DNA of 35,986 nucleotides from JBCLLP01 sp039738635 (GCA_039738635.1 JBCLLN010000008.1:1-35986); one strand, 5' to 3'; shown: positions 15,502-24,893, numbered from the stretch's first letter. Translations and numbers: made by a program. The notes: a model not told the origin generated them from the sequence alone.

Positions 15502-16202
15502 AGGTATCGGTAATGGTGGCCGCAAAAAACGAGGAGGCTATGTTGGCCGATTGCCTTAGGTCAGTCAGTTTTGCTAAAGAAATAGTTGTGATTGATGATT
15601 ACAGTACTGACAATACAGTAAAAATTGCTAGAGAATTCAACGCAAAAGTATATAAAAGAAAATTGGATGGTTTTGCGACGCAAAAAAACTTTGGTATTGA
15701 AAAATGTAAAAACAATTGGGTTTTCGTTCTTGATGCGGATGAAAGGCTAGAAAGAGAATTAATAAAGGAAATTGTTAAGCTTAAACCACCTAGTTCAGTG
15801 TCTGTGTATAAAATACCAAGAATGAATTATATTAAAAACAAGTGGGTTAAGTATGGCGGTCTTTACCCAGACTACCAGGCACGACTCTTTAGAAAAAACA
15901 AGTGCCATTACGGACAACAAGAAGTTCATGAAACTTTAGAAATCAATGGTGATGTACGGAAACTCAAGAATAATCTTATTCACTTTACCTACGAATCATA
16001 TAGTGAGTATCTTAAGAAAGTAAAAAAGTACGCAACGCTAGAAGCAAAATGGACTAATAAGAGACCAAGACTATTGAGCGTACCAAAGGTATTTATAGTT
16101 AGGTTTATAGCACAGAGTGGATTTCGTGATGGAATTAGGGGGCTTGTTAGTGCCTTTTTGATGTCGTACTATCAACTCATAATCTGGAAGCACACTAAAT
16201 AA
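15498..16202 (+). CDS. GT2 family glycosyltransferase, WaaE/KdtX-like
   Basis: A 234-residue GT-A enzyme of the short WaaE/KdtX-type group. VSVMVAAKNEEAMLADCLRS, IVVIDDYSTDNTVKIA, ATQKNFGIEKCKNNWVFVLDADER (DXD as DAD) and ARLFRKNKCHYGQQEVHE are all in the order seen in that group, where glucosyl transfer to lipid-linked sugars is known. The precise donor is not deducible. ATGA overlap with the upstream GT2 and a 1-nt overlap (TAATG) with the downstream GT4 place it in one operon. Confidence 0.87.
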   Translation: MKVSVMVAAKNEEAMLADCLRSVSFAKEIVVIDDYSTDNTVKIAREFNAKVYKRKLDGFATQKNFGIEKCKNNWVFVLDADERLERELIKEIVKLKPPSSVSVYKIPRMNYIKNKWVKYGGLYPDYQARLFRKNKCHYGQQEVHETLEINGDVRKLKNNLIHFTYESYSEYLKKVKKYATLEAKWTNKRPRLLSVPKVFIVRFIAQSGFRDGIRGLVSAFLMSYYQLIIWKHTK

Positions 16203-17293
16203 TGAGAGTCCTTTTGTATGTTAGGGCCAATAGTAATACTGTTAAGGGTGGTGATTTGGTACAGCTCTACTCCACCGGCGAAGCTTTGAAGCTAGCTGGT
16301 GTTAGGGTTGAATTTAGTTCTGATAAGGATGCTAATTTATCCAGCTATGACATCATTCATATATTTAACTCTCCAAGGTTTGAAGAAACTAAAAGCTTCT
16401 TTGAGAATGCATTAAAGCAAAATAAGCCAATAGCATTCTCGACAATCTTTTGGTCAAAAGATGAACTGGCAGTTGGAATTGCAAAAAACAAGTCCGTTCA
16501 TTTTGTTTATAAGTCATTAGGCATTGGTGTCGCAAAGAAATACAGGAAGCTTGGAAAAAAGTTGAAAAACTTAGCAAATGGTGAGAATGAAGAAAAAGTA
16601 GAAAAATGGCTATTTAGGAATTCAAACATTCTGTTGCCCAATTCAGAAGGTGAAATGCAAGAAATCAGCAAGGTGTATGGTGCTGATGGTAATTATCAAG
16701 TAGTTCGTAACGCAATTGACACATCCCTGTTTGCTAAAGAGCCAAGCAAGAATAGGGAGGAGTATGTCCTTAGTGTAGGTAGGCTTGAGAGGCGTAAGAA
16801 TACAATCAAGCTAATTGATGCTTGCACTAAGTTAGGGCTCAAACTAGTCCTGGTTGGAGGCTATGATACTATAGATGAATATGCCAAAGAGTGCCTAGCA
16901 AAAGTAAAGAATAGCCCCAACTTTAAACACATAGGGCATGTTGGTCAGAAAGATTTGGCAAAGTATTATTATTCGGCTAAGGTGCACGCAATGGTTGGGT
17001 GGTATGAAACTCCAGGGTTATCTAGTATGGAAGCAGCGTGTGGCGGCTGTAATATTGTTAGTACTGACCGGGGCTCAACAAAAGAATATTTTGGAAACTT
17101 AGTAGAATACTGTGACCCATTTTTGCAATCAAGCATTGAGGATGCTCTACGCAATGCCAATGATAGTATTAATGAATTGAGACTAAGAGAAAAAATAATG
17201 ACTGAGTATACCTGGCAAAAAGCAGCCCAAGATACAATTAAGGGATATAATAGGGTACTTGAGGATGTTGCTAGCGAGTCTAAGCAGGTATAA
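16202..17293 (+). CDS. GT4 family glycosyltransferase
   Basis: A GT-B enzyme of 363 residues. The N-terminus MRVLLYVRANSNTVKGGDLVQ has the glycine-rich loop; NSNILLPNSEGEMQEI, QVVRNAIDTSLF, VLSVGRLERRKN and VHAMVGWYETPGLSSMEAA follow, the last holding the EX7E pair. Full length for the family. It starts 1 nt inside the stop of the upstream GT2. Its own stop codon forms part of the -10 box (TATAAT 17289-17294) that drives the next gene. Confidence 0.86.
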   Translation: MRVLLYVRANSNTVKGGDLVQLYSTGEALKLAGVRVEFSSDKDANLSSYDIIHIFNSPRFEETKSFFENALKQNKPIAFSTIFWSKDELAVGIAKNKSVHFVYKSLGIGVAKKYRKLGKKLKNLANGENEEKVEKWLFRNSNILLPNSEGEMQEISKVYGADGNYQVVRNAIDTSLFAKEPSKNREEYVLSVGRLERRKNTIKLIDACTKLGLKLVLVGGYDTIDEYAKECLAKVKNSPNFKHIGHVGQKDLAKYYYSAKVHAMVGWYETPGLSSMEAACGGCNIVSTDRGSTKEYFGNLVEYCDPFLQSSIEDALRNANDSINELRLREKIMTEYTWQKAAQDTIKGYNRVLEDVASESKQV

Positions 17294-17294
17294 T
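17289..17294 (+). promoter_or_regulatory. -10 box overlapping the stop codon of the upstream gene
   Basis: TATAAT built from the last codon and TAA stop of the GT4 at 16202, with 6 nt to the ATG at 17301: a leaderless promoter inside an apparent operon. Confidence 0.6.
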
Positions 17295-17300
17295 AGTGTA

Positions 17301-18440
17301 ATGAAAGTTTTTTACGAAGGAGCATCACTTTTCAAGAATAAAAAAATACCGCAAGCTGGTATCGCACACTATGTTTATAATATATTTTTAGAGTTAAAAA
17401 AGCTCGATAAGTCTAATAGCTATGAAATGTTTGGGTTAAACTTTTTTGGTACGCCTACCCAATTTAAGCAGAACTTTCCAAAAGGTACTATCTTCCACAC
17501 TATAAAATACATACCAGGTAAGGTATGGAACTTATTCAATCGACGCGTGGTGTTACCACCACTTGAGATATTACTGGGTAAAAAGGCTGATGTGTTTATA
17601 TTCACCCAATTTAGGCTGTACCCAACAATTTTTGCTAAGAAAAGATTTACAGTTATTCATGACTTGGCATTCAAGCACCACCCTGAATACACTGAAAAAA
17701 AGAATCAGAAGTTTTTAGAGCGTCGTGTACCAGAAGCCATAAAAAAATCTACTAAGATATTTGCAGTTTCTGAATATACCAAGCGGGATATCGTAAAGAC
17801 TTATGGTACTGACGCTAGCAAAATTATTGTTACCTACAATGCCGTTGATACTGATAGATTCAAGAAAACACAACTAACTATGAATATAAAGAAAAAATAT
17901 AATTTACCAGATTACTATTTACTGTATTTGGGAACTATTGAACCAAGGAAAAATATCGCAAACTTAGTGAGGGCTTATGCTGAGTTACCAAAAGCTATTA
18001 AGGATAAATATTCGCTGGTTTTGGCTGGGGGTGGTGGCTGGAATGATGATGAAATAAAATCAACCATAAAAAAATCCAGGAAGGATTCAAAAATAATCCA
18101 AACAGGATATGTTGATGAGGACGATGTATCTGCGCTTTACACGGGTGCGGAATTATTTCTTTACCCTAGCAACTACGAAGGCTTTGGGATGCAAATACTC
18201 GAAGCGATGGCCTGTAATACGCCTGTACTGACGGGCAAGAACTCATCGTTGCCGGAAGTTGGTGGAGATGCCGCATATTATGTTAATGAAAAGAGTGTTG
18301 GGTCTATCGCTAAGGGAATTGAGACTCTATTAAGATCAGAAAAATTACAAAAAGAAATGGTCAAAAAAGGACGCGAGCAGATTAAAAAATTTAGCTGGAG
18401 TGAATCTGCCCAAAAAATAATTGATGCTATAAATGAATAG
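17301..18440 (+). CDS. GT4 family glycosyltransferase
   Basis: A 379-residue GT-B enzyme. MKVFYEGASLFKNKKIPQAG is a standard mannosyl/rhamnosyltransferase-like N-terminus. The C-terminal domain shows FTVIHDLAFKHHPEY, KIFAVSEYTKRDIVK, LYLGTIEPRKNIANLVRAY, IQTGYVDEDDV and YPSNYEGFGMQILEAMA with the EX7E pair. The start at ATG 17301 is preferred over 17259, because 17259 lies inside the previous gene and 17301 fits both the family N-terminus and the leaderless promoter. Confidence 0.88.
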   Translation: MKVFYEGASLFKNKKIPQAGIAHYVYNIFLELKKLDKSNSYEMFGLNFFGTPTQFKQNFPKGTIFHTIKYIPGKVWNLFNRRVVLPPLEILLGKKADVFIFTQFRLYPTIFAKKRFTVIHDLAFKHHPEYTEKKNQKFLERRVPEAIKKSTKIFAVSEYTKRDIVKTYGTDASKIIVTYNAVDTDRFKKTQLTMNIKKKYNLPDYYLLYLGTIEPRKNIANLVRAYAELPKAIKDKYSLVLAGGGGWNDDEIKSTIKKSRKDSKIIQTGYVDEDDVSALYTGAELFLYPSNYEGFGMQILEAMACNTPVLTGKNSSLPEVGGDAAYYVNEKSVGSIAKGIETLLRSEKLQKEMVKKGREQIKKFSWSESAQKIIDAINE

Positions 18441-18471
18441 TTATTTAAGATATAATATATCCTATCATATT

Positions 18472-18558
18472 ATGAAAGTAACTAAACCTAAAGTTTTATT
18501 TATATCAGGCTCTTGTAATGAGTTGCAACCTTTTATTGGGCAGATATATGAAAAATAG
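18472..18558 (+). pseudogene. N-terminal remnant, possibly of a glycosyltransferase
   Basis: A 28-codon frame (KVTKPKVLFISGSCNELQ) reads like the first strand and loop of a GT-B glycosyltransferase, then stops. TATAAT lies at 18451-18456. The wzy gene begins within its end. Probably a truncated gene head; it could also be a short leader peptide for wzy. Confidence 0.4.
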
Positions 18559-19876
18559 AATAAAAAATATCAATAAATACATCAGAGCCGACCTTGATAG
18601 GGCCCTAATTGTGGCGCTAGTTTTTAGTTTGCCATTTGAAAGGCTACCTACATTTGAACTTTATAATGTTACGGTTAGATTTAGCCTTGCAATAGGGCTA
18701 ATTATAATTATCCGAACCCTATATTTGCTATTTTCTAAAAAACTTAAATTTAATTTAAAGTCCTATCATAAGGTGATTATACTATTCTTAGTTTGGATTA
18801 TGTTATTGATTCCAGAGAGTATCAACATCAAAAGAGCCGTAGAGGTAGTTGCTTTCACTGGCTTCACAATTGCGCTCGCCCTATCTGTATCACAGCTTTT
18901 TAAAAGCAAATATATTAAACCTATAATATATTCTATTATTATATCCTCGCTGTTTGTTGCTGCGTTTGGTCTATATCAATACTTTGGCGATATATTTGGG
19001 CTACCCATTAGCGTAACAGGGCTAAGAGACAGATATACTTGGTCTGTTTTTGGGTTTCCTAGAATCCAATCTACGGCGCTAGAGCCATTGTATTTGGCGT
19101 CATACATATTTTTGCCTTTTTCGGTGGCCTTGATGCTAACTATTATTAAAAACAAAATTCTTAGTATCAAACAATCGTCTATATTGCTGTTTATATATAG
19201 CTTTATCATATTCTTAACTGTCTCTAGGGGAGGTGCCTATGGCCTAGTAGCGATAGTGGTGTTGACTGCATTATTTTCAGTTTTTCATAAGCTATCTAGC
19301 CCCAAAAAAATTATATTGGCAATAGTGCTAATTATTGCCGGTAGCCTGGCTAGCCTAGTACTCATTAACTATCTTAATAAGCCACCCAGTGATTTTACAG
19401 CCGGAAAAAGTGGAGCCGGCGCATACATTAAGCACATAGCAGATACTGGGTTAGAAGGGGGGGATTTGAGAGCCCAATCTAGGTCTGTAGCTATATCACT
19501 TATTGACTCCAATAAGTCCTCACTTGTGGTGGGTATAGGTCCTGGGCAATTTGGTCCGTATGTTCAAAATAATACTTCAATTCAAGGGAACTGGACAATA
19601 ATCAATAACCTGACCCTAGAATTACTATTAGAGACAGGGCTAATTGGGCTAGGTCTGGTATTGGCATTTTTTGTGATGATTGTATTGAATGGGCTTAAGC
19701 TAGCGCAGACCCTAAAAGATAAAAATACAATAATATTCTTATTAGTATTATGTGCATTTTTCATAGGCCAAGCAATTCAGTACCAGACATACTCAACCCT
19801 TTATATAGTTCATATATGGGTGGCAGCAGGCTTATTAATGGGGGCAATAATAAATGGCAAAAAATATCAAGCATAA
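18548..19876 (+). CDS. wzy: Wzy-like O-antigen polymerase/ligase family protein
   Basis: A 442-residue polytopic membrane protein with about 10-12 hydrophobic segments. One large extracytoplasmic loop (near 285-350) contains GLEGGDLRAQSRSVAISLI and GIGPGQFGPYV, matching the Wzy_C/O-antigen ligase (PF04932) pattern. TVSRGGAYGL is the conserved arginine-containing segment. It would polymerise or ligate lipid-linked repeats exported by the Wzx at 10139. WaaL-type ligase and Wzy polymerase cannot be separated on sequence alone. ATG 18548 is chosen; 18518 is possible but extends into the upstream remnant. Confidence 0.8.
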   Translation: MKNRIKNINKYIRADLDRALIVALVFSLPFERLPTFELYNVTVRFSLAIGLIIIIRTLYLLFSKKLKFNLKSYHKVIILFLVWIMLLIPESINIKRAVEVVAFTGFTIALALSVSQLFKSKYIKPIIYSIIISSLFVAAFGLYQYFGDIFGLPISVTGLRDRYTWSVFGFPRIQSTALEPLYLASYIFLPFSVALMLTIIKNKILSIKQSSILLFIYSFIIFLTVSRGGAYGLVAIVVLTALFSVFHKLSSPKKIILAIVLIIAGSLASLVLINYLNKPPSDFTAGKSGAGAYIKHIADTGLEGGDLRAQSRSVAISLIDSNKSSLVVGIGPGQFGPYVQNNTSIQGNWTIINNLTLELLLETGLIGLGLVLAFFVMIVLNGLKLAQTLKDKNTIIFLLVLCAFFIGQAIQYQTYSTLYIVHIWVAAGLLMGAIINGKKYQA

Positions 19877-19967
19877 ATATTAAGTATTTTGCTGGTGTTT
19901 GCCTATAATTATAAAAAAGCTAAGTAGCACAAATGGCTAGCTTTACAGAGTACAAGAGCCGTTTGGG

Positions 19968-19976
19968 TGCTATAAT
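19968..19976 (+). promoter_or_regulatory. extended -10 promoter, leaderless configuration
   Basis: TGC followed directly by TATAAT (extended -10), 7 nt before the ATG at 19984. No Shine-Dalgarno. Confidence 0.65.
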
Positions 19977-19983
19977 AACAACT

Positions 19984-21096
19984 ATGAAGATACTTATTGA
20001 TGGCAGAGGGATTAAAACAACTGGGATAGGCCGCTATATAGAGAACACACTGATAGAAATTCTTAAGCTAGATAAAATTAATAGCTACGAGCTTATTGTT
20101 AGGGATGAGGACCTAAAGAGGCTAAAACTGAAAGCCGATAATCTAGAATTCGTCCGCACTACTGCCAACTTTTTTAGTGTCAAAGAACAGACAGAACTTT
20201 TAAAAATCATTAATGGTCGCAAGCCAGACTTAGTACATTTTACTAATTTTAATTACCCAATTGCCTATCAGGGCAAATTTATAATCACCATCCACGACCT
20301 GACACTCTTACATTTTAGAAACTTACGAAACTCCCTGGCTAGGCAGGCCTACTATTTACTCAAGGAACAAGTAATGCGAAATGTTGTATTGGGGAGGGGT
20401 ATGAAAAAAGCCCAAGCCATACTTGTGCCTAGCGAGTATGTAAAAGAGGATGTAGCTACTACATTCAAGATACGGCGAACTAAAATAAAAGTTACCCACG
20501 AAGCTGCTGATACAGATTTTGCCTCACCAAGAGTAAACCTAGCATCATATGGTATTAATAAGCCCTATCTGCTCTATGTAGGTAATGCCTACCCCCATAA
20601 AAATCTGGAAAGATTACTGATGGCGTTTGGTAAATTAATTACTAAATACCTCCTAGACTATCAGTTAGTAATCGCTGGCAAGAAAGATAGCTTTCACCAA
20701 GCTCTCCAGGCATCTGTAGTTGAATTTAACCTTCAAGATAGAGTAATATTCCCAGGATATGTTAGCGATCAAGAGCTAGCTGGGCTCTATAAAAATGCCA
20801 GCCTGTATGTGTTCCCGTCATTGTCAGAAGGGTTTGGGCTACCACCATTAGAAGCTATGGCCCATAGCCTCCCTGTGGTTAGTAGTAATGCTACTTGTAT
20901 GCCAGAGGTACTAGGTGATGCTGCGATGTATTTTGACCCTAAGAACATCGATGAAATGTCCCAGACTATGTTAGCCGTGCTAACCGATAAAGAACTCGCC
21001 AGTAGCCTCATTAAAAAGGGCAATAGGCAGGTCAAAAAGTATAGTTGGCGCAAGACAGCCCAAGAAACTCTTAATGTGTACCATAAGGCACGCTAA
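19984..21096 (+). CDS. GT4 family glycosyltransferase
   Basis: A 370-residue GT-B enzyme. MKILIDGRGIKTTGIGRYI is the classic glycine-rich start. HFTNFNYPIAYQGKFIITIHDL, AILVPSEYVKEDV, LLYVGNAYPHKNLERLL, VIFPGYVSDQEL and FPSLSEGFGLPPLEAMA (EX7E) complete the family pattern. ATG 19984 is preferred to 19933, given the promoter and the family N-terminus. It is the last gene of the Wzx/Wzy cluster. Its 3' end is duplicated at 34464-34621, showing that it once lay next to the NlpC/P60 gene now at 34688. Confidence 0.9.
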   Translation: MKILIDGRGIKTTGIGRYIENTLIEILKLDKINSYELIVRDEDLKRLKLKADNLEFVRTTANFFSVKEQTELLKIINGRKPDLVHFTNFNYPIAYQGKFIITIHDLTLLHFRNLRNSLARQAYYLLKEQVMRNVVLGRGMKKAQAILVPSEYVKEDVATTFKIRRTKIKVTHEAADTDFASPRVNLASYGINKPYLLYVGNAYPHKNLERLLMAFGKLITKYLLDYQLVIAGKKDSFHQALQASVVEFNLQDRVIFPGYVSDQELAGLYKNASLYVFPSLSEGFGLPPLEAMAHSLPVVSSNATCMPEVLGDAAMYFDPKNIDEMSQTMLAVLTDKELASSLIKKGNRQVKKYSWRKTAQETLNVYHKAR

Positions 21097-21217
21097 AAGC
21101 TAAATTATTTTAGAGCTATCTATCGTCCGGGCCAATTGGGTGGAGCATAGGCCCAGCCTAGATATCTGACCGATAAGCCAGTAATACCGTGTTGCCATAC
21201 TGGCAAGCGCTGACCAT
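20945..21217. repeat. left copy of the direct repeat flanking the ~13.5-kb insertion
   Basis: Comprises the last ~150 bp of the GT4 gene plus a truncated 3' end of the NlpC/P60 gene. It matches 34464-34785 at roughly 85-92 percent by eye. The right copy has an extra ~50 bp holding the terminator hairpin. Confidence 0.88.
21120..21217 (-). pseudogene. 3' fragment of an LGFP-NlpC/P60 gene
   Basis: Minus-strand translation gives LPVWQHGITGLSVRYLGW then AYAPPNWPGR and stop. This is the C-terminus of the protein encoded intact at 34688-35761, with two substitutions. No start and no catalytic part remain. It marks the left junction of the large insertion. Confidence 0.88.
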
Positions 21218-21252
21218 CAAGTGGGGGTCATTTGTATATTACAAATGTAGCC

Positions 21253-22665
21253 TTAATAGATAGACGTGAATCCGTTGCCCATCCAGATCAACAAAAGAGT
21301 TATTATGTTAAGAGTTGAAATACATAAAATAATTAGTTTATAGCCGTTCGGTATCTTATTGATAATTGGCAATATTATCAAAATAATCAAAGCAGAGGGC
21401 AGTAGTAATATTCTATTTCCTGAAGCGAAAAGAGTTGGCGAAAAATAGAATATACCCATAGAAGCAGTAAAAGCCATTAATATGCTTAAGCCTCTAAATT
21501 TTGTGAATTTTATAAAATAATAAATTAGTATCACCATATATACTGTCCAAAACGAGTAAGTTGTGAATGTATAGAATAATGTAGATGACGGATAAAGTGG
21601 CAAATTAGGTTTGTACAGTGAATAGACATTTAAGAAGTCAAAACTGTAAAATAATTTATCAATCTCAGGATATTGGATTACGGTATAGCCAGTATTAATT
21701 AGTGGCAGTGCAATAGGCACCAGCATTATTACGGCAGCCAGGTAATGTATTAATTTCTTATTTTTTATTTTTAATACTAAATATGAGATTATTAAGCCAC
21801 ACACGGAAAGTAGGAGGCTCATTTTAATAACTAAAGAAGTGAAGACCCAAATTATGAATATTTTCAATTTGAAAACAGCACTTATTGTTAAAAAATTAGG
21901 ATACCAATTTTTTACTTCAGCAGTAAGCCTTGCGTGATTTCCGGGTGCAAAATATACTATCGCAAGAGAAAGAAATGTCATCATTATTATTACTAGTTCA
22001 TTTGTTTTGATTATTCTATACTTTGAATATAGATAAATTACATAAAGTATATAAATTACCAATATACTTAACCCGACCTGCTCATTAATAAAAATGGTAA
22101 GGGGCAGTGCAATTAGTTTTGAAATGCTGTTGTTTTTACCTCCAGAGCCATTTTTTACTAGAAAGGAGGCTAAAATATTTGAGCTTGAATATATTCCTAA
22201 TGAGACAGCCAAGATATAGTTAAATGACCCAGTTACTTGAAATCCTGAGCTTGCCAGAATGCTAGCGTTGATAGCAAACACTAAAGCAACTACAATATAC
22301 GCAGTGTATTTATTTTTATTTCTATGCACTTTGGGCAAACTGTTGGTGATTGAAAAGATCAATAATGTCCAAGCCGCAGCATTAGCAATCCTCCAAAACA
22401 TAATTGGCAAATTAGTAAAAAAGTATAGCAACCCTTCTGCCAAAAATCTTGTGGACCAAGTATTGTATCTTATCTGAAGAAAACCCAGTAAGTCATAGTT
22501 TTTACCAGCAGACTGAAAAAAATTATCATCACTTAAAGTGTCAATCCGCACAAAGGATGATAATATCAAAAAGCCTATAAAAATTACTAAATATTTATGC
22601 GTTACAAGCAATAAAAGTATTTTTTTTGGGTAGATTTTTTTATTTGTCTTCATATAATTAAGCAT
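21253..22665 (-). CDS. polytopic membrane protein, DUF6056-like
   Basis: A 470-residue protein with about 11-12 hydrophobic segments. After the first segment, SDDNFFQSAGKNYDLLGFLQ followed by RYNTWSTRFLAEGLL is the pattern of DUF6056-type proteins (conserved acidic pair, then R-Y-x-T-W-S-x-R), which occur in surface-glycan loci and are thought to be GT-C-like transferases. NTGYTVIQYPEID may be part of an extracytoplasmic loop. A role in adding a side sugar to the glycan outside the membrane is inference. ATG 22665 is used; ATG 22653 is equally possible. It is divergent from wzm, with 74 bp between. Confidence 0.68.
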   Translation of the reverse strand: MLNYMKTNKKIYPKKILLLLVTHKYLVIFIGFLILSSFVRIDTLSDDNFFQSAGKNYDLLGFLQIRYNTWSTRFLAEGLLYFFTNLPIMFWRIANAAAWTLLIFSITNSLPKVHRNKNKYTAYIVVALVFAINASILASSGFQVTGSFNYILAVSLGIYSSSNILASFLVKNGSGGKNNSISKLIALPLTIFINEQVGLSILVIYILYVIYLYSKYRIIKTNELVIIMMTFLSLAIVYFAPGNHARLTAEVKNWYPNFLTISAVFKLKIFIIWVFTSLVIKMSLLLSVCGLIISYLVLKIKNKKLIHYLAAVIMLVPIALPLINTGYTVIQYPEIDKLFYSFDFLNVYSLYKPNLPLYPSSTLFYTFTTYSFWTVYMVILIYYFIKFTKFRGLSILMAFTASMGIFYFSPTLFASGNRILLLPSALIILIILPIINKIPNGYKLIILCISTLNIITLLLIWMGNGFTSIY

Positions 22666-22723
22666 ATAGTATTAAAAATCTTAATACAAACAATTATTGT
22701 AGTTTGAGATAAGACCCTTTATC

Positions 22724-22732
22724 TGTTAAAAT
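22724..22732 (+). promoter_or_regulatory. extended -10 promoter of wzm-wzt, leaderless configuration
   Basis: TGT followed by TAAAAT, then 7 nt to ATG 22740. The surrounding TTTATCTGTTAAAATA is almost the same as the promoter at 24894. Confidence 0.62.
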
Positions 22733-22739
22733 ACCCCAT

Positions 22740-23531
22740 ATGTACAATAAAAGAACGAGCTTTTTTGACCTAGTTCGCGAGTTAGCAGTCACTGATTTTA
22801 AATTAAAGTACCAGGGCTCTTTGCTTGGCTATGCATGGTCTATCGCTAAGCCGTTGGCTGTGTTTGGCGTGCTTTACATGGTGTTTACTGTGTTTGTTAG
22901 TATTGGCTCTGACATCCAGCACTACGCACTTTATTTACTGCTTGGTATTGTTTTATGGACATATTTTGCTGATGCCACCAATACTACTATGCGTGCAGTA
23001 GCCGATAAGGGCGATATGATGCGTAAAGTCTATTTTCCAAGAATCACCATAATATTAGCAGCTACCATCAGTTCAGCAATCACATTATTATTGAATTTTG
23101 TAATTATATTTGTATTTATCGTTATCGCTCGTGTTGTACCTGGCTGGAATGCAATATTGGTTATTCCACTACTGCTAGAGCTTTTTATTCTGTGCTTAGG
23201 TATTGGTTTTATCACTTCCGCTATGTATGTAAAGTACCGAGATGTCGTACACATATGGGAGGTACTGCTTCAATTACTTTTTTATGCTAGCGCAATTATT
23301 TACCCATTAAGTATGGTGCCGGTAAAGTATCAGACATTTATATTATTAAATCCTATCACTCAAATCATCCAAGATGCACGCTATATATTAGTTACAGATC
23401 AGACCATTACTGCTGGCACCCGGCTTCCTGTCCCATTAGTATTTGTGCCATATTTAATACCTTTTATACTCGTAATAATTGGCTATTTTTACTTTGAAAA
23501 GTCTGCTAATAATTTTGCTGAGGAGGCTTAA
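22740..23531 (+). CDS. wzm: polysaccharide ABC transporter permease
   Basis: A 263-residue ABC2-type permease with six hydrophobic segments. The N-terminal amphipathic region (FFDLVRELAVTDFKLKYQGSLLGYAWSIAKPL) and the C-terminal YFEKSANNFAEEA match the Wzm/TagG family. It exports a complete undecaprenyl-linked glycan with its ATPase Wzt, encoded directly downstream. It is the first gene of the unit; its last codons contain the ribosome site (GAGGAGG) for wzt. Confidence 0.9.
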   Translation: MYNKRTSFFDLVRELAVTDFKLKYQGSLLGYAWSIAKPLAVFGVLYMVFTVFVSIGSDIQHYALYLLLGIVLWTYFADATNTTMRAVADKGDMMRKVYFPRITIILAATISSAITLLLNFVIIFVFIVIARVVPGWNAILVIPLLLELFILCLGIGFITSAMYVKYRDVVHIWEVLLQLLFYASAIIYPLSMVPVKYQTFILLNPITQIIQDARYILVTDQTITAGTRLPVPLVFVPYLIPFILVIIGYFYFEKSANNFAEEA

Positions 23532-23534
23532 ATT

Positions 23535-24674
23535 ATGGAAGACAATATCGCAATTTCTGTCAAAGGTTTAAGCAAGGGCTTTAAAGTACCACATGAGAAG
23601 CACGATACCCTAAAGGCTAAGGCTGTAAATATATTCTCAAAAATGAAGTATACAAAATACACTGCATTAGAAGATATCTCATTCGATATCAAAAAAGGCG
23701 AGTTTTTTGGTATTGTTGGTAAGAATGGTTGTGGCAAGAGTACTCTACTAAAAATTATTGCAGGTATTTATCAGCCTACAAGCGGTAAGGTAGAGGTAAA
23801 CGGCAATATTGCACCATTTATAGAACTTGGAGTTGGGTTTAATCCTGAGTTAACTGGCAGAGAGAATGTTTTTCTTAGCGGAACAATATTAGGGCTACCA
23901 AGAAAAAAAATAGAGCAGCTATATATCGAGATCGTTGAGTTCGCTGAGCTCAAAGAGTTTATGGATCAAAAATTAAAGCATTACTCAAGTGGTATGCAGG
24001 TGCGATTAGCTTTCTCAATTGCAGTTCGGGCAGAATCTGAGATATTACTCATCGATGAAGTTCTAGCTGTTGGTGATGCTGCATTTCAGCAAAAATGTTT
24101 TAATTATTTTGATAAACTACTTATATCTGGCACAACCGTATGTTTTGTAACACATGATATGAGTGCAATACAAAGGTTTTGTACAAAAGCCTTAATAATC
24201 GAAAAGGGTAAAATAAAAGCTATAGGATTACCTGAAAAGATTTCAGATATTTATCGCGAAGATAATATGGAAGTTATTACTAATAGTAATAAGAAAAATG
24301 AATCATCTAAATCTATGTCAATAATAATTACGGATCAGAATGTAAAAGATAAAAAGGTAAGATTTAAGATTACTTATCCTGGTAATAAAAATAAAGATGT
24401 CTATGTTGGTTTTAGTATTATTAAGGAAGGTAATACAGTTGCTGAGCTTAACAGCTTAAATACAAGTAATACAAAGAATATTCATTCAATAGAATATTTA
24501 TTAGATACCAGAATGTTTAATCCTGGCATATATGAGATTAGCGCAGTCTTAATAAATAAGGACAATAAGGCACCCTTAGACTCTACAAGAGAGCGAGCAA
24601 TATTTATTATAAAGGGTAATGAGACAGTCCGAGGTGGAGGCATGCGATTGGAAGAAAATTGGATTACAGAATGA
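23535..24674 (+). CDS. wzt: polysaccharide ABC transporter ATPase with C-terminal glycan-binding domain
   Basis: A 379-residue protein. The ABC domain has Walker A GKNGCGKST at 62-70, signature YSSGMQ at 150-155, Walker B EILLIDE at about 169-175 and the H-loop in VTHDMS. NPELTGRENVFLSGTILGL is typical of Wzt/TagH. Residues from about 260 on form an extra beta-rich domain (ITYPGNKNKDVYVGFSII ... NPGIYEISAVLI) like the Wzt C-terminal domain, which in characterised systems recognises the terminal modification of the glycan. Chains may thus be capped before export. It is coupled to wzm, 3 nt apart. Confidence 0.92.
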   Translation: MEDNIAISVKGLSKGFKVPHEKHDTLKAKAVNIFSKMKYTKYTALEDISFDIKKGEFFGIVGKNGCGKSTLLKIIAGIYQPTSGKVEVNGNIAPFIELGVGFNPELTGRENVFLSGTILGLPRKKIEQLYIEIVEFAELKEFMDQKLKHYSSGMQVRLAFSIAVRAESEILLIDEVLAVGDAAFQQKCFNYFDKLLISGTTVCFVTHDMSAIQRFCTKALIIEKGKIKAIGLPEKISDIYREDNMEVITNSNKKNESSKSMSIIITDQNVKDKKVRFKITYPGNKNKDVYVGFSIIKEGNTVAELNSLNTSNTKNIHSIEYLLDTRMFNPGIYEISAVLINKDNKAPLDSTRERAIFIIKGNETVRGGGMRLEENWITE

Positions 24675-24716
24675 GGTTATTTGAAATTTAAGTATAAACA
24701 TTATGAGCCAGACTAG

Positions 24717-24884
24717 AAACATAATATCCTATCATGGCTTGATTATTTTTTTTGTGACACCCAAGAACACAAAAAACTATGGAATGATGTATCAAAAAAA
24801 TCTCAAAAAATACTAGAGAATCATTTTTCTAGAGAGGTAGCAAAAAACAGCAAAAAAGCATTATCTAGCAATATTTATATATAG
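24717..24884 (+). pseudogene. C-terminal remnant of an unrecognised protein
   Basis: Begins directly after an in-frame TAG and has no start codon. The frame reads LSWLDYFFCDTQEHKKLWND, then a lysine- and serine-rich stretch to a TAG. The composition is protein-like and the aromatic/charged pattern is not random. I do not recognise the family. It is probably the end of a gene lost from the cluster. Confidence 0.4.
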
Positions 24885-24893
24885 GCTTTAATC

